A DNA stretch of 64,000 nucleotides. Source: Elusimicrobia bacterium GWD2_63_28. GTDB taxonomy: Bacteria > Elusimicrobiota > Elusimicrobia > Elusimicrobiales > UBA9959. The DNA lies in NCBI GenBank assembly GCA_001799895.1, contig MGUI01000007.1, positions 62,001 through 126,000 of the forward strand, written 5' to 3'. Under the pieces are notes generated by a model. The model ran no database searches. It had not been told where the DNA came from and saw only the letters and a list, made by a program, of their open reading frames with translations. This document shows, piece after piece, positions 26,117-37,280 of this stretch (within the stretch, counting starts at the first letter, position 1; each line of letters starts with the position of its first letter). The translations under genes were made by a program, and so were the position numbers.

Positions 26117-27417
26117 CGCGGGGCCCCCGCTTTGCCCGGGAAGAGCCTGGCCAGCAGAACGGCCGAGAAATAGAGCATGAGCGGTTGCACCGCGCCGCGG
26201 TAGCGGGCCAGGCCCTCGTTGGCGAAGGAACTGACCAGGGCTATATAAGCGACTATTCCTATGGAGTAGAGGAAGAAGAGGTCGCCCTCGGCGGCCAGGC
26301 GCCGCCAGTTAAGCGCCAGGAACCAGGCGAAGAGCCCGGCGACTCCCCAGTAGAACGGGTGCAAACTGACGGCCATCTTCAGCAGGAAGCCGCCGAGATC
26401 GCCGGAGCCGAGGCCGGCTTCGGCGGAGGCCGGCAATTTGTCCTTAAGGGCGAACTTGGCGTAGAGGTTATGCGCCGAGAAGAAGAAATAGAAAAGCTCG
26501 GTGAGGCTTTCGTTTAGGTACGCGAAGGGGCGGCGCAATATGCTCAGGCGGAAGATGTCCCGGAACTCTTCGTCCATCGTCTCCGTCTTTATGCCGTCGC
26601 GGCGCATGGCGGCTTCCGCGCCGTGGATCACGGCGGCGCGGCGGTTGCGCGGGACGCTCCCGCCGGGCATCTGCTCCCTGAAATATTTTTCCGAAACGCT
26701 GCCGGCCGGGAACTCTATGTGGTTCACCACGCGGCCGATGTAGTGATAGGACTCCATGGGCAGCATGGAGTAGCGGCCGGTCTCCCGGTAGTTGCGCCAG
26801 CTCCACAGGTTTACGGCCAGCAGCGGCAGGATCAGGAAAGCCGCGGCGTAGCGGAGCTTGCCCTTGAGCGGGCCGGGGCCAGGCAGGAAGAAGGGCAGGA
26901 TGAAGAACGGAAAGAGCTTGAGCGCCGGCTTGGTGAGCAGGCCGGCGGCCACGAACAGGCCGCAGAGCAGGGCCCCGGAAAGGCGGCGCTCCCCCCTGGG
27001 CCAGCCGGCGCCCAGCGCGCCGGCGCACAGCAGGAAGGAGAAGAGAAAATCAGAAAGCAGCGCGTGCTGGTAACTGGAATACAGCAGGTCCAGGGCGAAC
27101 AGGCCTGTGAAAAGCATCTTTTGCCTGTCCGTCTGCAGGCGGCTCGCCAGGAGGAACCAGAGCAGCAGGCCCAGGAGATGCTGGGTTATCACTACCGGCA
27201 GGTCGGCCTGGCCGAAGGGCAGGTAGAGGGCGGCGAGGAAGGCCGGGTAGCCGGGCAGCCGCGTCTCGGCGGAGAAGCCGCCGGTCTGCGCGGCCTGCGC
27301 CGCCACCGCGATGAAGCTGGCCGAGTCGGGCTCGCGCACCGGGGGGAAGAACAGTATGAAAGCCAGCTGCTGGGCGGCCAGCAGCAGCAGCAGCTTCAGC
27401 AGCAGTTTGTCTCTCAT
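26113..27417 (-). CDS. Multi-spanning membrane glycosyltransferase (ArnT/PMT-like GT-C)
   Basis: This 434-residue protein has many hydrophobic segments. After the first, it carries REPDS (about 28-32), an acidic loop motif at the position where GT-C enzymes keep catalytic acids. A soluble insert (about 200-300) and a further membrane block follow. GT-C enzymes use polyprenyl-phosphate sugars outside the membrane, matching the DPM1-like gene upstream. The start at 27417 overlaps the GT2 stop as ATGA; a longer frame exists but would run into GT2. Confidence 0.65.
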   Translation of the reverse strand: MRDKLLLKLLLLLAAQQLAFILFFPPVREPDSASFIAVAAQAAQTGGFSAETRLPGYPAFLAALYLPFGQADLPVVITQHLLGLLLWFLLASRLQTDRQKMLFTGLFALDLLYSSYQHALLSDFLFSFLLCAGALGAGWPRGERRLSGALLCGLFVAAGLLTKPALKLFPFFILPFFLPGPGPLKGKLRYAAAFLILPLLAVNLWSWRNYRETGRYSMLPMESYHYIGRVVNHIEFPAGSVSEKYFREQMPGGSVPRNRRAAVIHGAEAAMRRDGIKTETMDEEFRDIFRLSILRRPFAYLNESLTELFYFFFSAHNLYAKFALKDKLPASAEAGLGSGDLGGFLLKMAVSLHPFYWGVAGLFAWFLALNWRRLAAEGDLFFLYSIGIVAYIALVSSFANEGLARYRGAVQPLMLYFSAVLLARLFPGKAGAPR

Positions 27418-28370
27418 TTCAAATTCTTCTGCTGCTGCACCAGTATCTTCTCGAGGAGCTTGCGGTTGGTGTAGATGAGGTGCGATACCACCCCCATCAG
27501 CAGCATGAAGATGCCGATGACGAAGAGGGCCGTGCCTATGGTCAGGGACTGCTCGTAGCCGGAGGGGATGCCGCGCATTACGGTTAGGATGACGTAGTAA
27601 TAGAGGAAGCGCAGGATCAGGAACAGGCCCGGCAGGCCGAAGACGGCGCCGAGGAAGAGGAACAGTTTCAGCGGGGAGTAGATGTAGAAAAGGGTCAGGA
27701 TGTCGCCGGCGGAGCGGAAGACGTACTCGACGCTGCTCTTCATCAGCCGGGAGTCGCGCACGGGCGGGTTCACCTCTATCTCCAGCACGGCTATGCGCAC
27801 CTTGCGCGAGGCCAGCCGTATCAGCGTCTCGAGGGTGTAGGTGTAGTCGCTGGCTATCACGTCCAGCCACAGCGCGGCGCCGCGGCTGAAGGCGCGGAAG
27901 CCCGAGGTGACGTCGGGCACCTGCTGGCGGCAGATGGCCGAGACCACCCGGCTGCCCAGGCGCTGGGCCACCTTCTTCATAAAGGAGAAATGCGCGATGC
28001 CCTCTATGTTGCGGCAGCCGATCACGAACTCGGCCTTGCCCTCCAGGATGGGGCGGATGAGGTCCTTGACGCGCTCCGCGGGGTACTGGTTGTCGGCGTC
28101 GGTGTTGACGATGATGTCGGCGCCGAGCTCCAGCGAGGCCTCGATGCCGGCCTTGAAAGCGGAGGCCAGGCCCTGGTGGTAGGGCAGGCGCACCACGCGC
28201 TCCACCAGCGGGTGGGCTTTCGCCGCCTCGGCCGTGCGGTCGGAGCTGCCGTCGTCGATAACGACGGCGGACACGCTGTCCACCCCGGCTATAGAGCGGG
28301 GCAGCGCGTCGAGCGCCGCCTTTATGAACTCCTCTTCGTTATAGCAGGGGATCTGGATTACCAGTTTCAT
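27414..28370 (-). CDS. GT2 polyprenyl-phosphate sugar synthase (DPM1/ArnC-like) with membrane tail
   Basis: This 318-residue family 2 glycosyltransferase opens with IPCYNEEEF (7-15), has IDDGSSD (38-44) and the metal-binding DADNQ (91-95). Two hydrophobic segments follow after about residue 230. The layout matches polyprenyl-phosphate mannose/glucose or aminoarabinose-phosphate synthases, which charge lipid carriers for GT-C enzymes. It sits directly upstream of a GT-C-like gene, a pairing that supports the idea. Confidence 0.83.
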   Translation of the reverse strand: MKLVIQIPCYNEEEFIKAALDALPRSIAGVDSVSAVVIDDGSSDRTAEAAKAHPLVERVVRLPYHQGLASAFKAGIEASLELGADIIVNTDADNQYPAERVKDLIRPILEGKAEFVIGCRNIEGIAHFSFMKKVAQRLGSRVVSAICRQQVPDVTSGFRAFSRGAALWLDVIASDYTYTLETLIRLASRKVRIAVLEIEVNPPVRDSRLMKSSVEYVFRSAGDILTLFYIYSPLKLFLFLGAVFGLPGLFLILRFLYYYVILTVMRGIPSGYEQSLTIGTALFVIGIFMLLMGVVSHLIYTNRKLLEKILVQQQKNLK

Positions 28371-30259
28371 TCTTCCACCAGGCCGCGGAATTTATTTACC
28401 CACTCCAAGAAGCAAATTATACTAAAAATCTTGAAGCTGTTATCGACGGAGCCGCCCTGGTGGGCGGCGAAGATCCGCTCCAGCTCGCCGCGGCGGAAAT
28501 AGCGGTCCGCGTCCCCGCCCGAGAAGAGGTAGTCAGCGGCCCAGCCCTTCAGCTCGCCGCGCAGCCACTCCGCCATCGGCAGGTGGAAGCCCATCTTGGC
28601 CTGCCCGACGATATAGTCCGGCAGCTTGTCCTTGTAGCAGTACCTGAAGAAACTCTTGGTCTGGAAGCCCTTCAGCCTGACAGACAGCGGCAGCGAGAAG
28701 AGGAATTCCGCCAGCTCGTTCTCCAGCAGCGGCGGGCGCAGCTCCAGCGAGCTGCACATCGTGAAGGTGTCGGACTGCAGGTGTCCCATGTTGGCCAGCC
28801 AGACCTTCACATCCGCGAAGGAGGCCCGCTCCAGCCGGTCCCAGGCGGCCGGGGCGTCCGCGAAGGCGCGCTCGTAGGCCGCCGCGCTGTCGCGGCGGGC
28901 CGCCGCGAAGAATTCCGGGGACAGCAGGGAGTCCTTCTCGGATTCGCTGTAGATGGTGCGCCAGGAATAATGCGCCTTCTCGAAATGGAAGAAGAGCCCT
29001 TCCGAGAACTTCTTGAGCTTGTAGCCGGGCGAGATCCTGCCGGGGGGGTGGGGCAGCGCGCCGGCGGCCGCGGCCAGCGCGGTCTTCAGGAAGGCCGGCA
29101 GGCGGCTGAAATATTTCCAGAGCCTGTCGGCCTGGTAGGTGGGGTAGCCCATCAGCAGTTCGTCCCCGCCGCTGCCGCTGAGCACCACCTTCAGGTCCTT
29201 GGCGGCCGCCTCGCTCAGGCGCGCCAGGGCCAGGAAGGCCGGCGTGATGGCCAGCGAGTCGTGGAAGCCAGCCAGCCGGGAGAAATTATCCTTCGTCCAG
29301 CCGGGGGTGACGGTCATGAAGGTCGCTTTGAGGTCCTGCTCGGCGGCCAGCCTGCGCACCAGGGAGGCCTCGTCGAAATGCCCGCTCTCGAAGCCGACGG
29401 TGTAGGTGGAGATCCGCCCCGCCATGTGTTTGCGGGCCTCGTGCAGGATGATGTTGGAGTCCAGGCCGCCGCTGAGGAAAAGGCCCACCGGCACATCGCT
29501 GCGCAGCGAGAGCTTTACCGCGTTCTCCACCTTGCTGAAATAGATCTCCTTAGCCTCGCCGGGCGAGAGCTTGCCCCATTCGGGCTTGCGCTCCAGCTGG
29601 CTGTAGCGCTCCCGCGCGACTTTGCCCCCGGCGGAGATCCTGAGGGCGCAGCCGGGCGGCAGCAGGCTCACCCCCTGCAGCAGCGTCTCCTCGGCCGGCA
29701 GGTAGCCGTAGCTGAAATAATCCCAGAGGGCGGCCCTGTTCAGTTTGAACCGGCGGCCGAGCGCGCCGAAGACCTTGATCTCGGAGCCGAAGGCGAAAAG
29801 GTCCGGCTGCGCGAAATAAAAAACCGGCTTTATGCCCCAGCGGTCCCGGACCACCCGCAGCTCGCCCGAGGCTCCGTCGTGGATGGCGAAGGCGAAGAAG
29901 CCGTTGAGCATGGCGAAGGCCGCGTCCCCGAATTCTTCGTAGAGGTGCAGGACCACCTCGGTGTCGGAGGTGGTGGCGAAGCGGTGGCCCCTGGCGAGGA
30001 GGGCCTCGCGCAGTTCCAGATAGTTGTAGATCTCGCCGTTCATCACTATGGCGAGCCGCCGGTCCTCGTTGAAGAGGGGCTGGTCGCCGGTGGCCAGGTC
30101 GATGATGGAGAGGCGGCGCATGCCGAGGCCCGCGGGGCCGGCGGCATACAGGCCCTCGGAATCGGGGCCGCGGTGGGCCATCAGGCCGCACATGCGGCCC
30201 AGCAGCTCTTTTTGGGCTGGGCGCCCGTTGAAGTTATAAGTTCCGCAGATGCCGCACAT
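28367..30259 (-). CDS. asnB: Asparagine synthetase (glutamine-hydrolysing) family protein
   Basis: This 630-residue protein has the glutaminase N-terminus with Cys2 (MCGICG) as nucleophile, MNGEIYNY near 73-80, and the synthetase domain with the ATP pyrophosphatase loop SGGLDS at 263-268. The usual reaction is amidation of aspartate. AsnB copies inside polysaccharide clusters are often thought to amidate sugar or amino acid carboxylates, and that is a fair alternative here. It overlaps its neighbours by four bases on one side and one base on the other. Confidence 0.87.
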   Translation of the reverse strand: MCGICGTYNFNGRPAQKELLGRMCGLMAHRGPDSEGLYAAGPAGLGMRRLSIIDLATGDQPLFNEDRRLAIVMNGEIYNYLELREALLARGHRFATTSDTEVVLHLYEEFGDAAFAMLNGFFAFAIHDGASGELRVVRDRWGIKPVFYFAQPDLFAFGSEIKVFGALGRRFKLNRAALWDYFSYGYLPAEETLLQGVSLLPPGCALRISAGGKVARERYSQLERKPEWGKLSPGEAKEIYFSKVENAVKLSLRSDVPVGLFLSGGLDSNIILHEARKHMAGRISTYTVGFESGHFDEASLVRRLAAEQDLKATFMTVTPGWTKDNFSRLAGFHDSLAITPAFLALARLSEAAAKDLKVVLSGSGGDELLMGYPTYQADRLWKYFSRLPAFLKTALAAAAGALPHPPGRISPGYKLKKFSEGLFFHFEKAHYSWRTIYSESEKDSLLSPEFFAAARRDSAAAYERAFADAPAAWDRLERASFADVKVWLANMGHLQSDTFTMCSSLELRPPLLENELAEFLFSLPLSVRLKGFQTKSFFRYCYKDKLPDYIVGQAKMGFHLPMAEWLRGELKGWAADYLFSGGDADRYFRRGELERIFAAHQGGSVDNSFKIFSIICFLEWVNKFRGLVEE

Positions 30260-32055
30260 TAGTTGACGCTCCCGGCCGCTTTAAGCAGGACGAGCTTGTT
30301 TCCGCCGTAGTCGAAGAGGCGCTCCACCGCGAATTCCCCGGAGGCTTTCAGCTGCCCGGACACGCCCGTAAAATCCACCGGCACGCCGGGAAAAGGGCTG
30401 CAGGGCAGCAGCATGAAATCGTAAGCGCCGTCTTTAAAAGCCTTCGAGGCCGTAGCGGCCGTAAAAACAGCCGGCAGCGTGCGGTCCCAGGTGAGCCTGC
30501 CCGCCAGGCCGTATTTGGCCAGGTAGAAGTGGCTGGGCTCCACCTCCATCGGCGCGTAGATTTTTAAGCCGTCCCGGCGCAGGCCCCGGAGGTATTGCGC
30601 CGTTTCGCCGTACGGGAAGGCGTACTCGCGGAAATTAAAGGCGGTCTTGCGCTGGTAGGGCGCTTTGGCGAAGACGGACTGGAAAAAGAGCAGCGCCAGC
30701 AGGGCGGCCCAGAGGGCCGGGAAACGGCGCGCGGCGTGCGCGGCCCAGAGGGCCAGCAGCAGGACGGGGGCTATATAGAAGGGCTGCGCGTGCCTGATAT
30801 AGCCGACGGCGGCGGAGGCGCTTATCATCACGTGGTAGGCCGCCGCCAGGTAGAGCAGCAGCCACAGCTCCGGCCCCCTGCGGCGGTATACCGCCCAGCC
30901 CGACGAGAGCGCCAGCAGGCCGGTCAGGACCGGGCCCGCCGTATCGTAGAGGTTCACGAAATTCAGGAACATCAGGCGCGGCTCCAGCAGGTTCTGCAGC
31001 ATCAGGGCCGCGTTCCTGATATCCAGGGCCGCGCTGATAGCTATGAAGGGCAGCCCGACGGCGGCCGGGATCAGCAGGGTCTTGAGGCCGTAGGCCCAGG
31101 CCGGGCGCCGCTGCGGGTAAATGTACCAGAGGGCCGCCAGCGCGGGCAGGAAGGAGAGCATCAGCCCGAGCGGCAGCTGCTTGTAGAAGAAGCCCGCCGC
31201 GGTCCAGAAAGCGCATTTCAGGAACTGCGCGCGGTCGCCGCCGGAGGCGGCCTTTATGAAATGGCAGATGGCGGCGGTGAAGAAGAAGACCGTGCCGGCC
31301 TCCAGCTCGGCGCTTATCGAGAGGTTGAAGAAGGTGGGGAAGAAGGCCACCAGCAGGAAGGTCAGGCGCGGCGGGGGGGAGGCCTTCAGGAATTTAAGCA
31401 GGCGCAGCAGGTACACCGCGGTCAGCGCGATGAAGAGGAACTGCACGGCGCGGGGCGCGGGCTCGCGGATGCCGATGAGCAGGTAGGCGGGCAGGTAGAG
31501 GAACTTGCTCAACGCCGGATAGCGCAGGACGGTCTCGTAGCGGCCTATGGCGTCGGCCAGGCCGAAGCGGGCCGAGGCGAAGAACCAGGCATTGCCCGCC
31601 GCAACCAGGGCCAGCGCGGCGGCGGCGCGGCTTGGGGCGCGCAGGCGGCCTTTCAGGTAATAGGCCGCGGCCCCCAGGGCGGCGGCCGCGGGCAGCGTGA
31701 ACAGCGGCAGCAGGGGGGCGTCTATACCCAGCGCGGCGGCGGCGCGGCCCAGCAGCCAGGCCGGCGGGCCGGCGTGGGACTGGTCGTCGGAGCCGGTAGG
31801 CAGCGGGGTGAGCCAGAAAGGCAGGCAGGCCGCCGCGGCCAGCAGCAGCGCCGGCCAGAGGTCTTTCAGCTCGGGCAGGGAGGCGTCCAGGGAAACTTCG
31901 TCGAGGGGGCTGTACAGGACGGCCGCGGAGAGCAGGATGAAGAGGTTGAGCAGGGCCCACTGGGCCGCCGGCGAAAAGGGCAGGTGCCAGACCGGGTAAA
32001 AGACATAGGACGCCGCCGTCAGCAGGAAAAGCGCCCAGTTGAGTTTTATCTTCAT
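30259..32055 (-). CDS. Large multi-spanning membrane protein, possible GT-C glycosyltransferase
   Basis: This 598-residue protein has about a dozen hydrophobic segments from residue 5 to about 500, then a soluble C-terminal tail. An acidic loop (TGSDDQS, near 106-112) sits between early membrane segments where GT-C enzymes carry catalytic acids. I cannot name the family with certainty. Within the cluster it could transfer a lipid-linked sugar or act in glycan assembly. Its TAATG overlap with asnB shows tight operon coupling. Confidence 0.55.
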   Translation of the reverse strand: MKIKLNWALFLLTAASYVFYPVWHLPFSPAAQWALLNLFILLSAAVLYSPLDEVSLDASLPELKDLWPALLLAAAACLPFWLTPLPTGSDDQSHAGPPAWLLGRAAAALGIDAPLLPLFTLPAAAALGAAAYYLKGRLRAPSRAAAALALVAAGNAWFFASARFGLADAIGRYETVLRYPALSKFLYLPAYLLIGIREPAPRAVQFLFIALTAVYLLRLLKFLKASPPPRLTFLLVAFFPTFFNLSISAELEAGTVFFFTAAICHFIKAASGGDRAQFLKCAFWTAAGFFYKQLPLGLMLSFLPALAALWYIYPQRRPAWAYGLKTLLIPAAVGLPFIAISAALDIRNAALMLQNLLEPRLMFLNFVNLYDTAGPVLTGLLALSSGWAVYRRRGPELWLLLYLAAAYHVMISASAAVGYIRHAQPFYIAPVLLLALWAAHAARRFPALWAALLALLFFQSVFAKAPYQRKTAFNFREYAFPYGETAQYLRGLRRDGLKIYAPMEVEPSHFYLAKYGLAGRLTWDRTLPAVFTAATASKAFKDGAYDFMLLPCSPFPGVPVDFTGVSGQLKASGEFAVERLFDYGGNKLVLLKAAGSVN

Positions 32056-32068
32056 TCTTCCCGGGGGA

Positions 32069-34431
<2,363 letters not shown>

Positions 34432-35568
34432 TTACTTCGCCGCGCCCACGGAAAGGGAAGCCTTTACCGCGTCGGTGACGGTTTTGATCTGCTCGTCGGA
34501 GAGCTCCGGGTACATCGGCAGCGAGAACACGGTGTCCATCACCGCGTCGCAGACGGGCAGGTCGCCCTTCTTGCCGCCCAGGTGCGCGTAGGCCTCCTGG
34601 AGGTGCAGGGCGATCGGGTAGTAGATCTGGTTGGCGATCTGCTGCTCGGTCAGGTACTTCTGCGCGTTGTCGCGCTTGGCCTTGGTGTCGAAGCGCAGGG
34701 TGTAATAGTTGAACGAGTGGCGCGCGTTGTCCGGAACCACGGGGCACACGCAGACGCCCTTGAGGGCCTCGGCGTACTTGGCCGCCACGGCGTTGCGCAT
34801 CTCGGTCCATTTCTCTACGTGTTTGAGGCGCACGGAGAGCACGGCGGCCTGCACGGTGTCGAGGCGGCTGTTGAAGCCCTCCATCTCGTGGTGGTAGCGC
34901 ACCTTGCTGCCGTGGTTGCGCAGCTGCTTGAGCGTCTCGTAGATCTTGTCGTCGTTGGTGGTGATGGCCCCGCCGTCGCCGAAGGCGCCGAGGTTCTTGG
35001 CCGGGAAGAAACTGTAGGTGCCGCAGTGGCCGATGGAGCCCAGCATCTTCCAGTCCTTGCCGCCCAGCTTGTACTTGCCGGTGAAGGCCTGGGCGGTGTC
35101 CTCGATGACGAGCAGGTTGTGCTTCTGCGCGATCGCCATGAGGGCGTCCATATCGCAGGGCATGCCGTACAGGTGCACCGGCACTATGGCGCGGGTCTTC
35201 GGGGTAATCTTCTTTTCGACCGACTTGGGGTCGAGGTTGTACGTGACCGGGTCGATGTCGGCGAACACCGGGGTGGCGCCCACCTGGGAGATGGTCTCGG
35301 AGGTGGCGATGAAGGTGAAGGGGGAGGTGATGACCTCGTCGCCCTTCTTCACGCCGCTGGCGATGAGGGCCATCCGGATGGCGTCGGTGCCGTTGGCCAC
35401 GCCGACGGCGTACTTGGTGCCGTTATGGGCGGCGAATTCCTTTTCGAACTTCGTCACTTCCTCGCCCAGGATGAAATTAGCTTTGTTGAATACGTTCTTG
35501 ACCGCCGTTTCTATCTCCTCGCGTATGGGGGGATAGCCGGCCAGCATGTCTACCATAGGTACTTTCAT
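34432..35568 (-). CDS. DegT/DnrJ/EryC1-family sugar aminotransferase
   Basis: This 378-residue PLP enzyme shows the sugar aminotransferase pattern: GVANGTDAI near 56-64, EDTAQAF (156-162) with the pyridine-binding Asp, and PLP-binding Lys191 in AKNLGAFGDGG. It should aminate a keto-sugar nucleotide to make an amino sugar for the cluster's glycan. It is the first gene of the minus-strand operon, with a good GGAGG Shine-Dalgarno. Confidence 0.88.
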   Translation of the reverse strand: MKVPMVDMLAGYPPIREEIETAVKNVFNKANFILGEEVTKFEKEFAAHNGTKYAVGVANGTDAIRMALIASGVKKGDEVITSPFTFIATSETISQVGATPVFADIDPVTYNLDPKSVEKKITPKTRAIVPVHLYGMPCDMDALMAIAQKHNLLVIEDTAQAFTGKYKLGGKDWKMLGSIGHCGTYSFFPAKNLGAFGDGGAITTNDDKIYETLKQLRNHGSKVRYHHEMEGFNSRLDTVQAAVLSVRLKHVEKWTEMRNAVAAKYAEALKGVCVCPVVPDNARHSFNYYTLRFDTKAKRDNAQKYLTEQQIANQIYYPIALHLQEAYAHLGGKKGDLPVCDAVMDTVFSLPMYPELSDEQIKTVTDAVKASLSVGAAK

Positions 35569-35697
35569 GTTTCCTCCGTTAACCGCTATTGATATCTATT
35601 ATATTAAAACACGGGCGCCGGAGGAAGGCCGGCGCGGCTCTCCCCGGCCGCCCGCCTTCTTTTGGCTTTCTTATCTTTGTTATAATTTCAAGCAGTA
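35569..35697. promoter_or_regulatory. Divergent promoter region between two glycan gene runs
   Basis: This 129-bp gap starts both glycan runs. Leftward, TATAAT (35603-35598) precedes a GGAGG site (35569-35577 region) and the aminotransferase ATG. Rightward, TATAAT (35681-35686) ends 11 bases before the GT2 ATG, with no strong Shine-Dalgarno in between. No clear -35 boxes were found. Shared control of both runs is possible from this arrangement. Confidence 0.45.
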
Positions 35698-36411
35698 ATG
35701 AAAACCACCATTGTCATCCCTTCCTATAACGAGATGAAGACGCTTCCTGCCGTGCTGAAGGCGATAGCCGGGCTGCCGCTCGACAAGGAAGTCATCGTGG
35801 TGGACGACGGGTCGAGGGACGGCACCCGCGAGTGGCTGGAGGGTGCCATAGCGGCGCGTGAGTTCGCCTGCGACCTGAAACTGATCAAGCACGAGGTTAA
35901 CAAGGGCAAGGGCGGGGCGCTGATCACCGGTTTCAACGCCGCCGCCGGCGACATCGCCATAGTGCAGGACGCGGACCTGGAGTACGACCCCGCGCAGATT
36001 CCCGATATCGTCCGGCCCATAGAGGAAGGCCGCGCCGACGCGGTCTTCGGTTCGCGGATGCTGACGGCACGGACTTACACATACAGCCGCATCTACCTGG
36101 CCGGCAACAAGCTGCTCACCTTCCTGGTGCACCTGCTGTTCGGGCTGAAGGTAACGGATTCCTATACCTGCTACAAGGCCTTTCGCACGCCGCTGCTGCG
36201 CAGCATGAAACTGACTTCCACCGGCTTCGAAATCGAGGCCGAGCTCTCCTGCAAGACCGCCTTCCTGGACCTGCGCTTCCTGGAGCTGCCGATAAAGTAT
36301 ACCTCCCGCTCCCGGCAGGAGGGGAAGAAGATCAATTACAAGGACGCCGTGAAAGGCGTGCTGAAAATTTTGAAGCTGCGCCTCACCCTGCGGTCTTCGG
36401 ATTTTAACTGA
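35698..36411 (+). CDS. GT2 family glycosyltransferase (dolichol-phosphate-sugar synthase-like)
   Basis: This 237-residue family 2 glycosyltransferase has VIPSYNE (6-12), VVDDGSRDGT (34-43) and the metal site DADLEYDP (91-98). It has no clear membrane segment, unlike the cluster's other DPM1-like protein. The short size and the EYDP continuation fit a polyprenyl-phosphate sugar synthase of the DPM1 soluble type. It heads the plus-strand run and overlaps rfbD by one base (TGATG). Confidence 0.82.
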   Translation: MKTTIVIPSYNEMKTLPAVLKAIAGLPLDKEVIVVDDGSRDGTREWLEGAIAAREFACDLKLIKHEVNKGKGGALITGFNAAAGDIAIVQDADLEYDPAQIPDIVRPIEEGRADAVFGSRMLTARTYTYSRIYLAGNKLLTFLVHLLFGLKVTDSYTCYKAFRTPLLRSMKLTSTGFEIEAELSCKTAFLDLRFLELPIKYTSRSRQEGKKINYKDAVKGVLKILKLRLTLRSSDFN

Positions 36412-37280
36412 TGAAAGCCCTCATAATCGGCGCCTCCGGGCAGGTGGGCAGCGCGCTGTCCTCGCTCTGCGTGCGCCGCAAGATAGAGGTTTACGGCACC
36501 TCCCGCAAGGGCCAGGGCTTCCTGTACCTGGACCTGGCCGCCCCCGAAACCATAGCTCCCGTTTTCGAGAAGTCCGCCCCGGACCTGGTGCTGCTCTGCG
36601 CCGCGCAGACGCACGTGGACGGCTGCGAGCGCGACCCCGCGCGGGCCCGCGCGGTGAACGCCGAAGGGCCGGCGCTGGTGGCCGCGGAATGCGCGAAGGC
36701 CGGCGCGCAGCTGGTGTATTTTTCCACGGAGTACGTTTTCGACGGGGCGGCGGGGCCCTACGGCGAGGACGACGGGCCTGACCCCGTCAGCGTCTACGGC
36801 CGCACCAAGCTGGAGGGGGAGCGAGCCTGCCTGGCGGTGCCCGGCGCTCTGGCGGCGCGCACCACGGTGGTGTACAGCCACGACCCGGACTCCGACAATT
36901 TCGTGATGCAGCTGATAAGCAGCCACCGCGCCGGGGCCAAACTGCGGGTGGCGACCGACCAGTATTCCACCCCTACCTACGCCCCCGAGCTGGCGGCCGC
37001 CGTGCTGGACCTGGCCGGGAAAGGCGCCGCCGGGATCTTCAACGTGGCGGGGCCCGACTGCCTCAGCCGCTACGAGTTCGCGCTGAAGGCCTGCGGCGCT
37101 TTCGGTTTCGACCCGGCCTTCCTGGAGCCCAGGCTGACCGCGGAACTTGGCCAGGTTGCGGCCCGCCCGCTGCGGGCCGGGCTGAAGACGGAGAAGCTGG
37201 CCCGCGAGCTGGGGCGCGGCCTGCCGCCGGCCGAAGAGAGCCTGCGCAAGATCGCCGGCATCCTGAAACAATATGAATGA
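36411..37280 (+). CDS. rfbD: dTDP-4-dehydrorhamnose reductase-like (RfbD/RmlD)
   Basis: This 289-residue extended short-chain dehydrogenase has GASGQVG (7-13), STEYVFDGAAGPYGEDD near 104-120 and YGRTKLEGE near 126-134, the RmlD pattern including the catalytic Tyr and Lys. It would reduce a 4-keto-6-deoxy sugar nucleotide, classically to dTDP-L-rhamnose. The rmlB and rmlC partners are not seen in the window. It overlaps the next gene by eight bases. Confidence 0.82.
   Translation: MKALIIGASGQVGSALSSLCVRRKIEVYGTSRKGQGFLYLDLAAPETIAPVFEKSAPDLVLLCAAQTHVDGCERDPARARAVNAEGPALVAAECAKAGAQLVYFSTEYVFDGAAGPYGEDDGPDPVSVYGRTKLEGERACLAVPGALAARTTVVYSHDPDSDNFVMQLISSHRAGAKLRVATDQYSTPTYAPELAAAVLDLAGKGAAGIFNVAGPDCLSRYEFALKACGAFGFDPAFLEPRLTAELGQVAARPLRAGLKTEKLARELGRGLPPAEESLRKIAGILKQYE

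Noticed and set aside
28460-30262. 600-codon plus-strand frame opposite asnB
   Set aside because: It is antisense to an intact asparagine synthetase with all key motifs and its own translation is Gln/Gly/Arg-rich noise.
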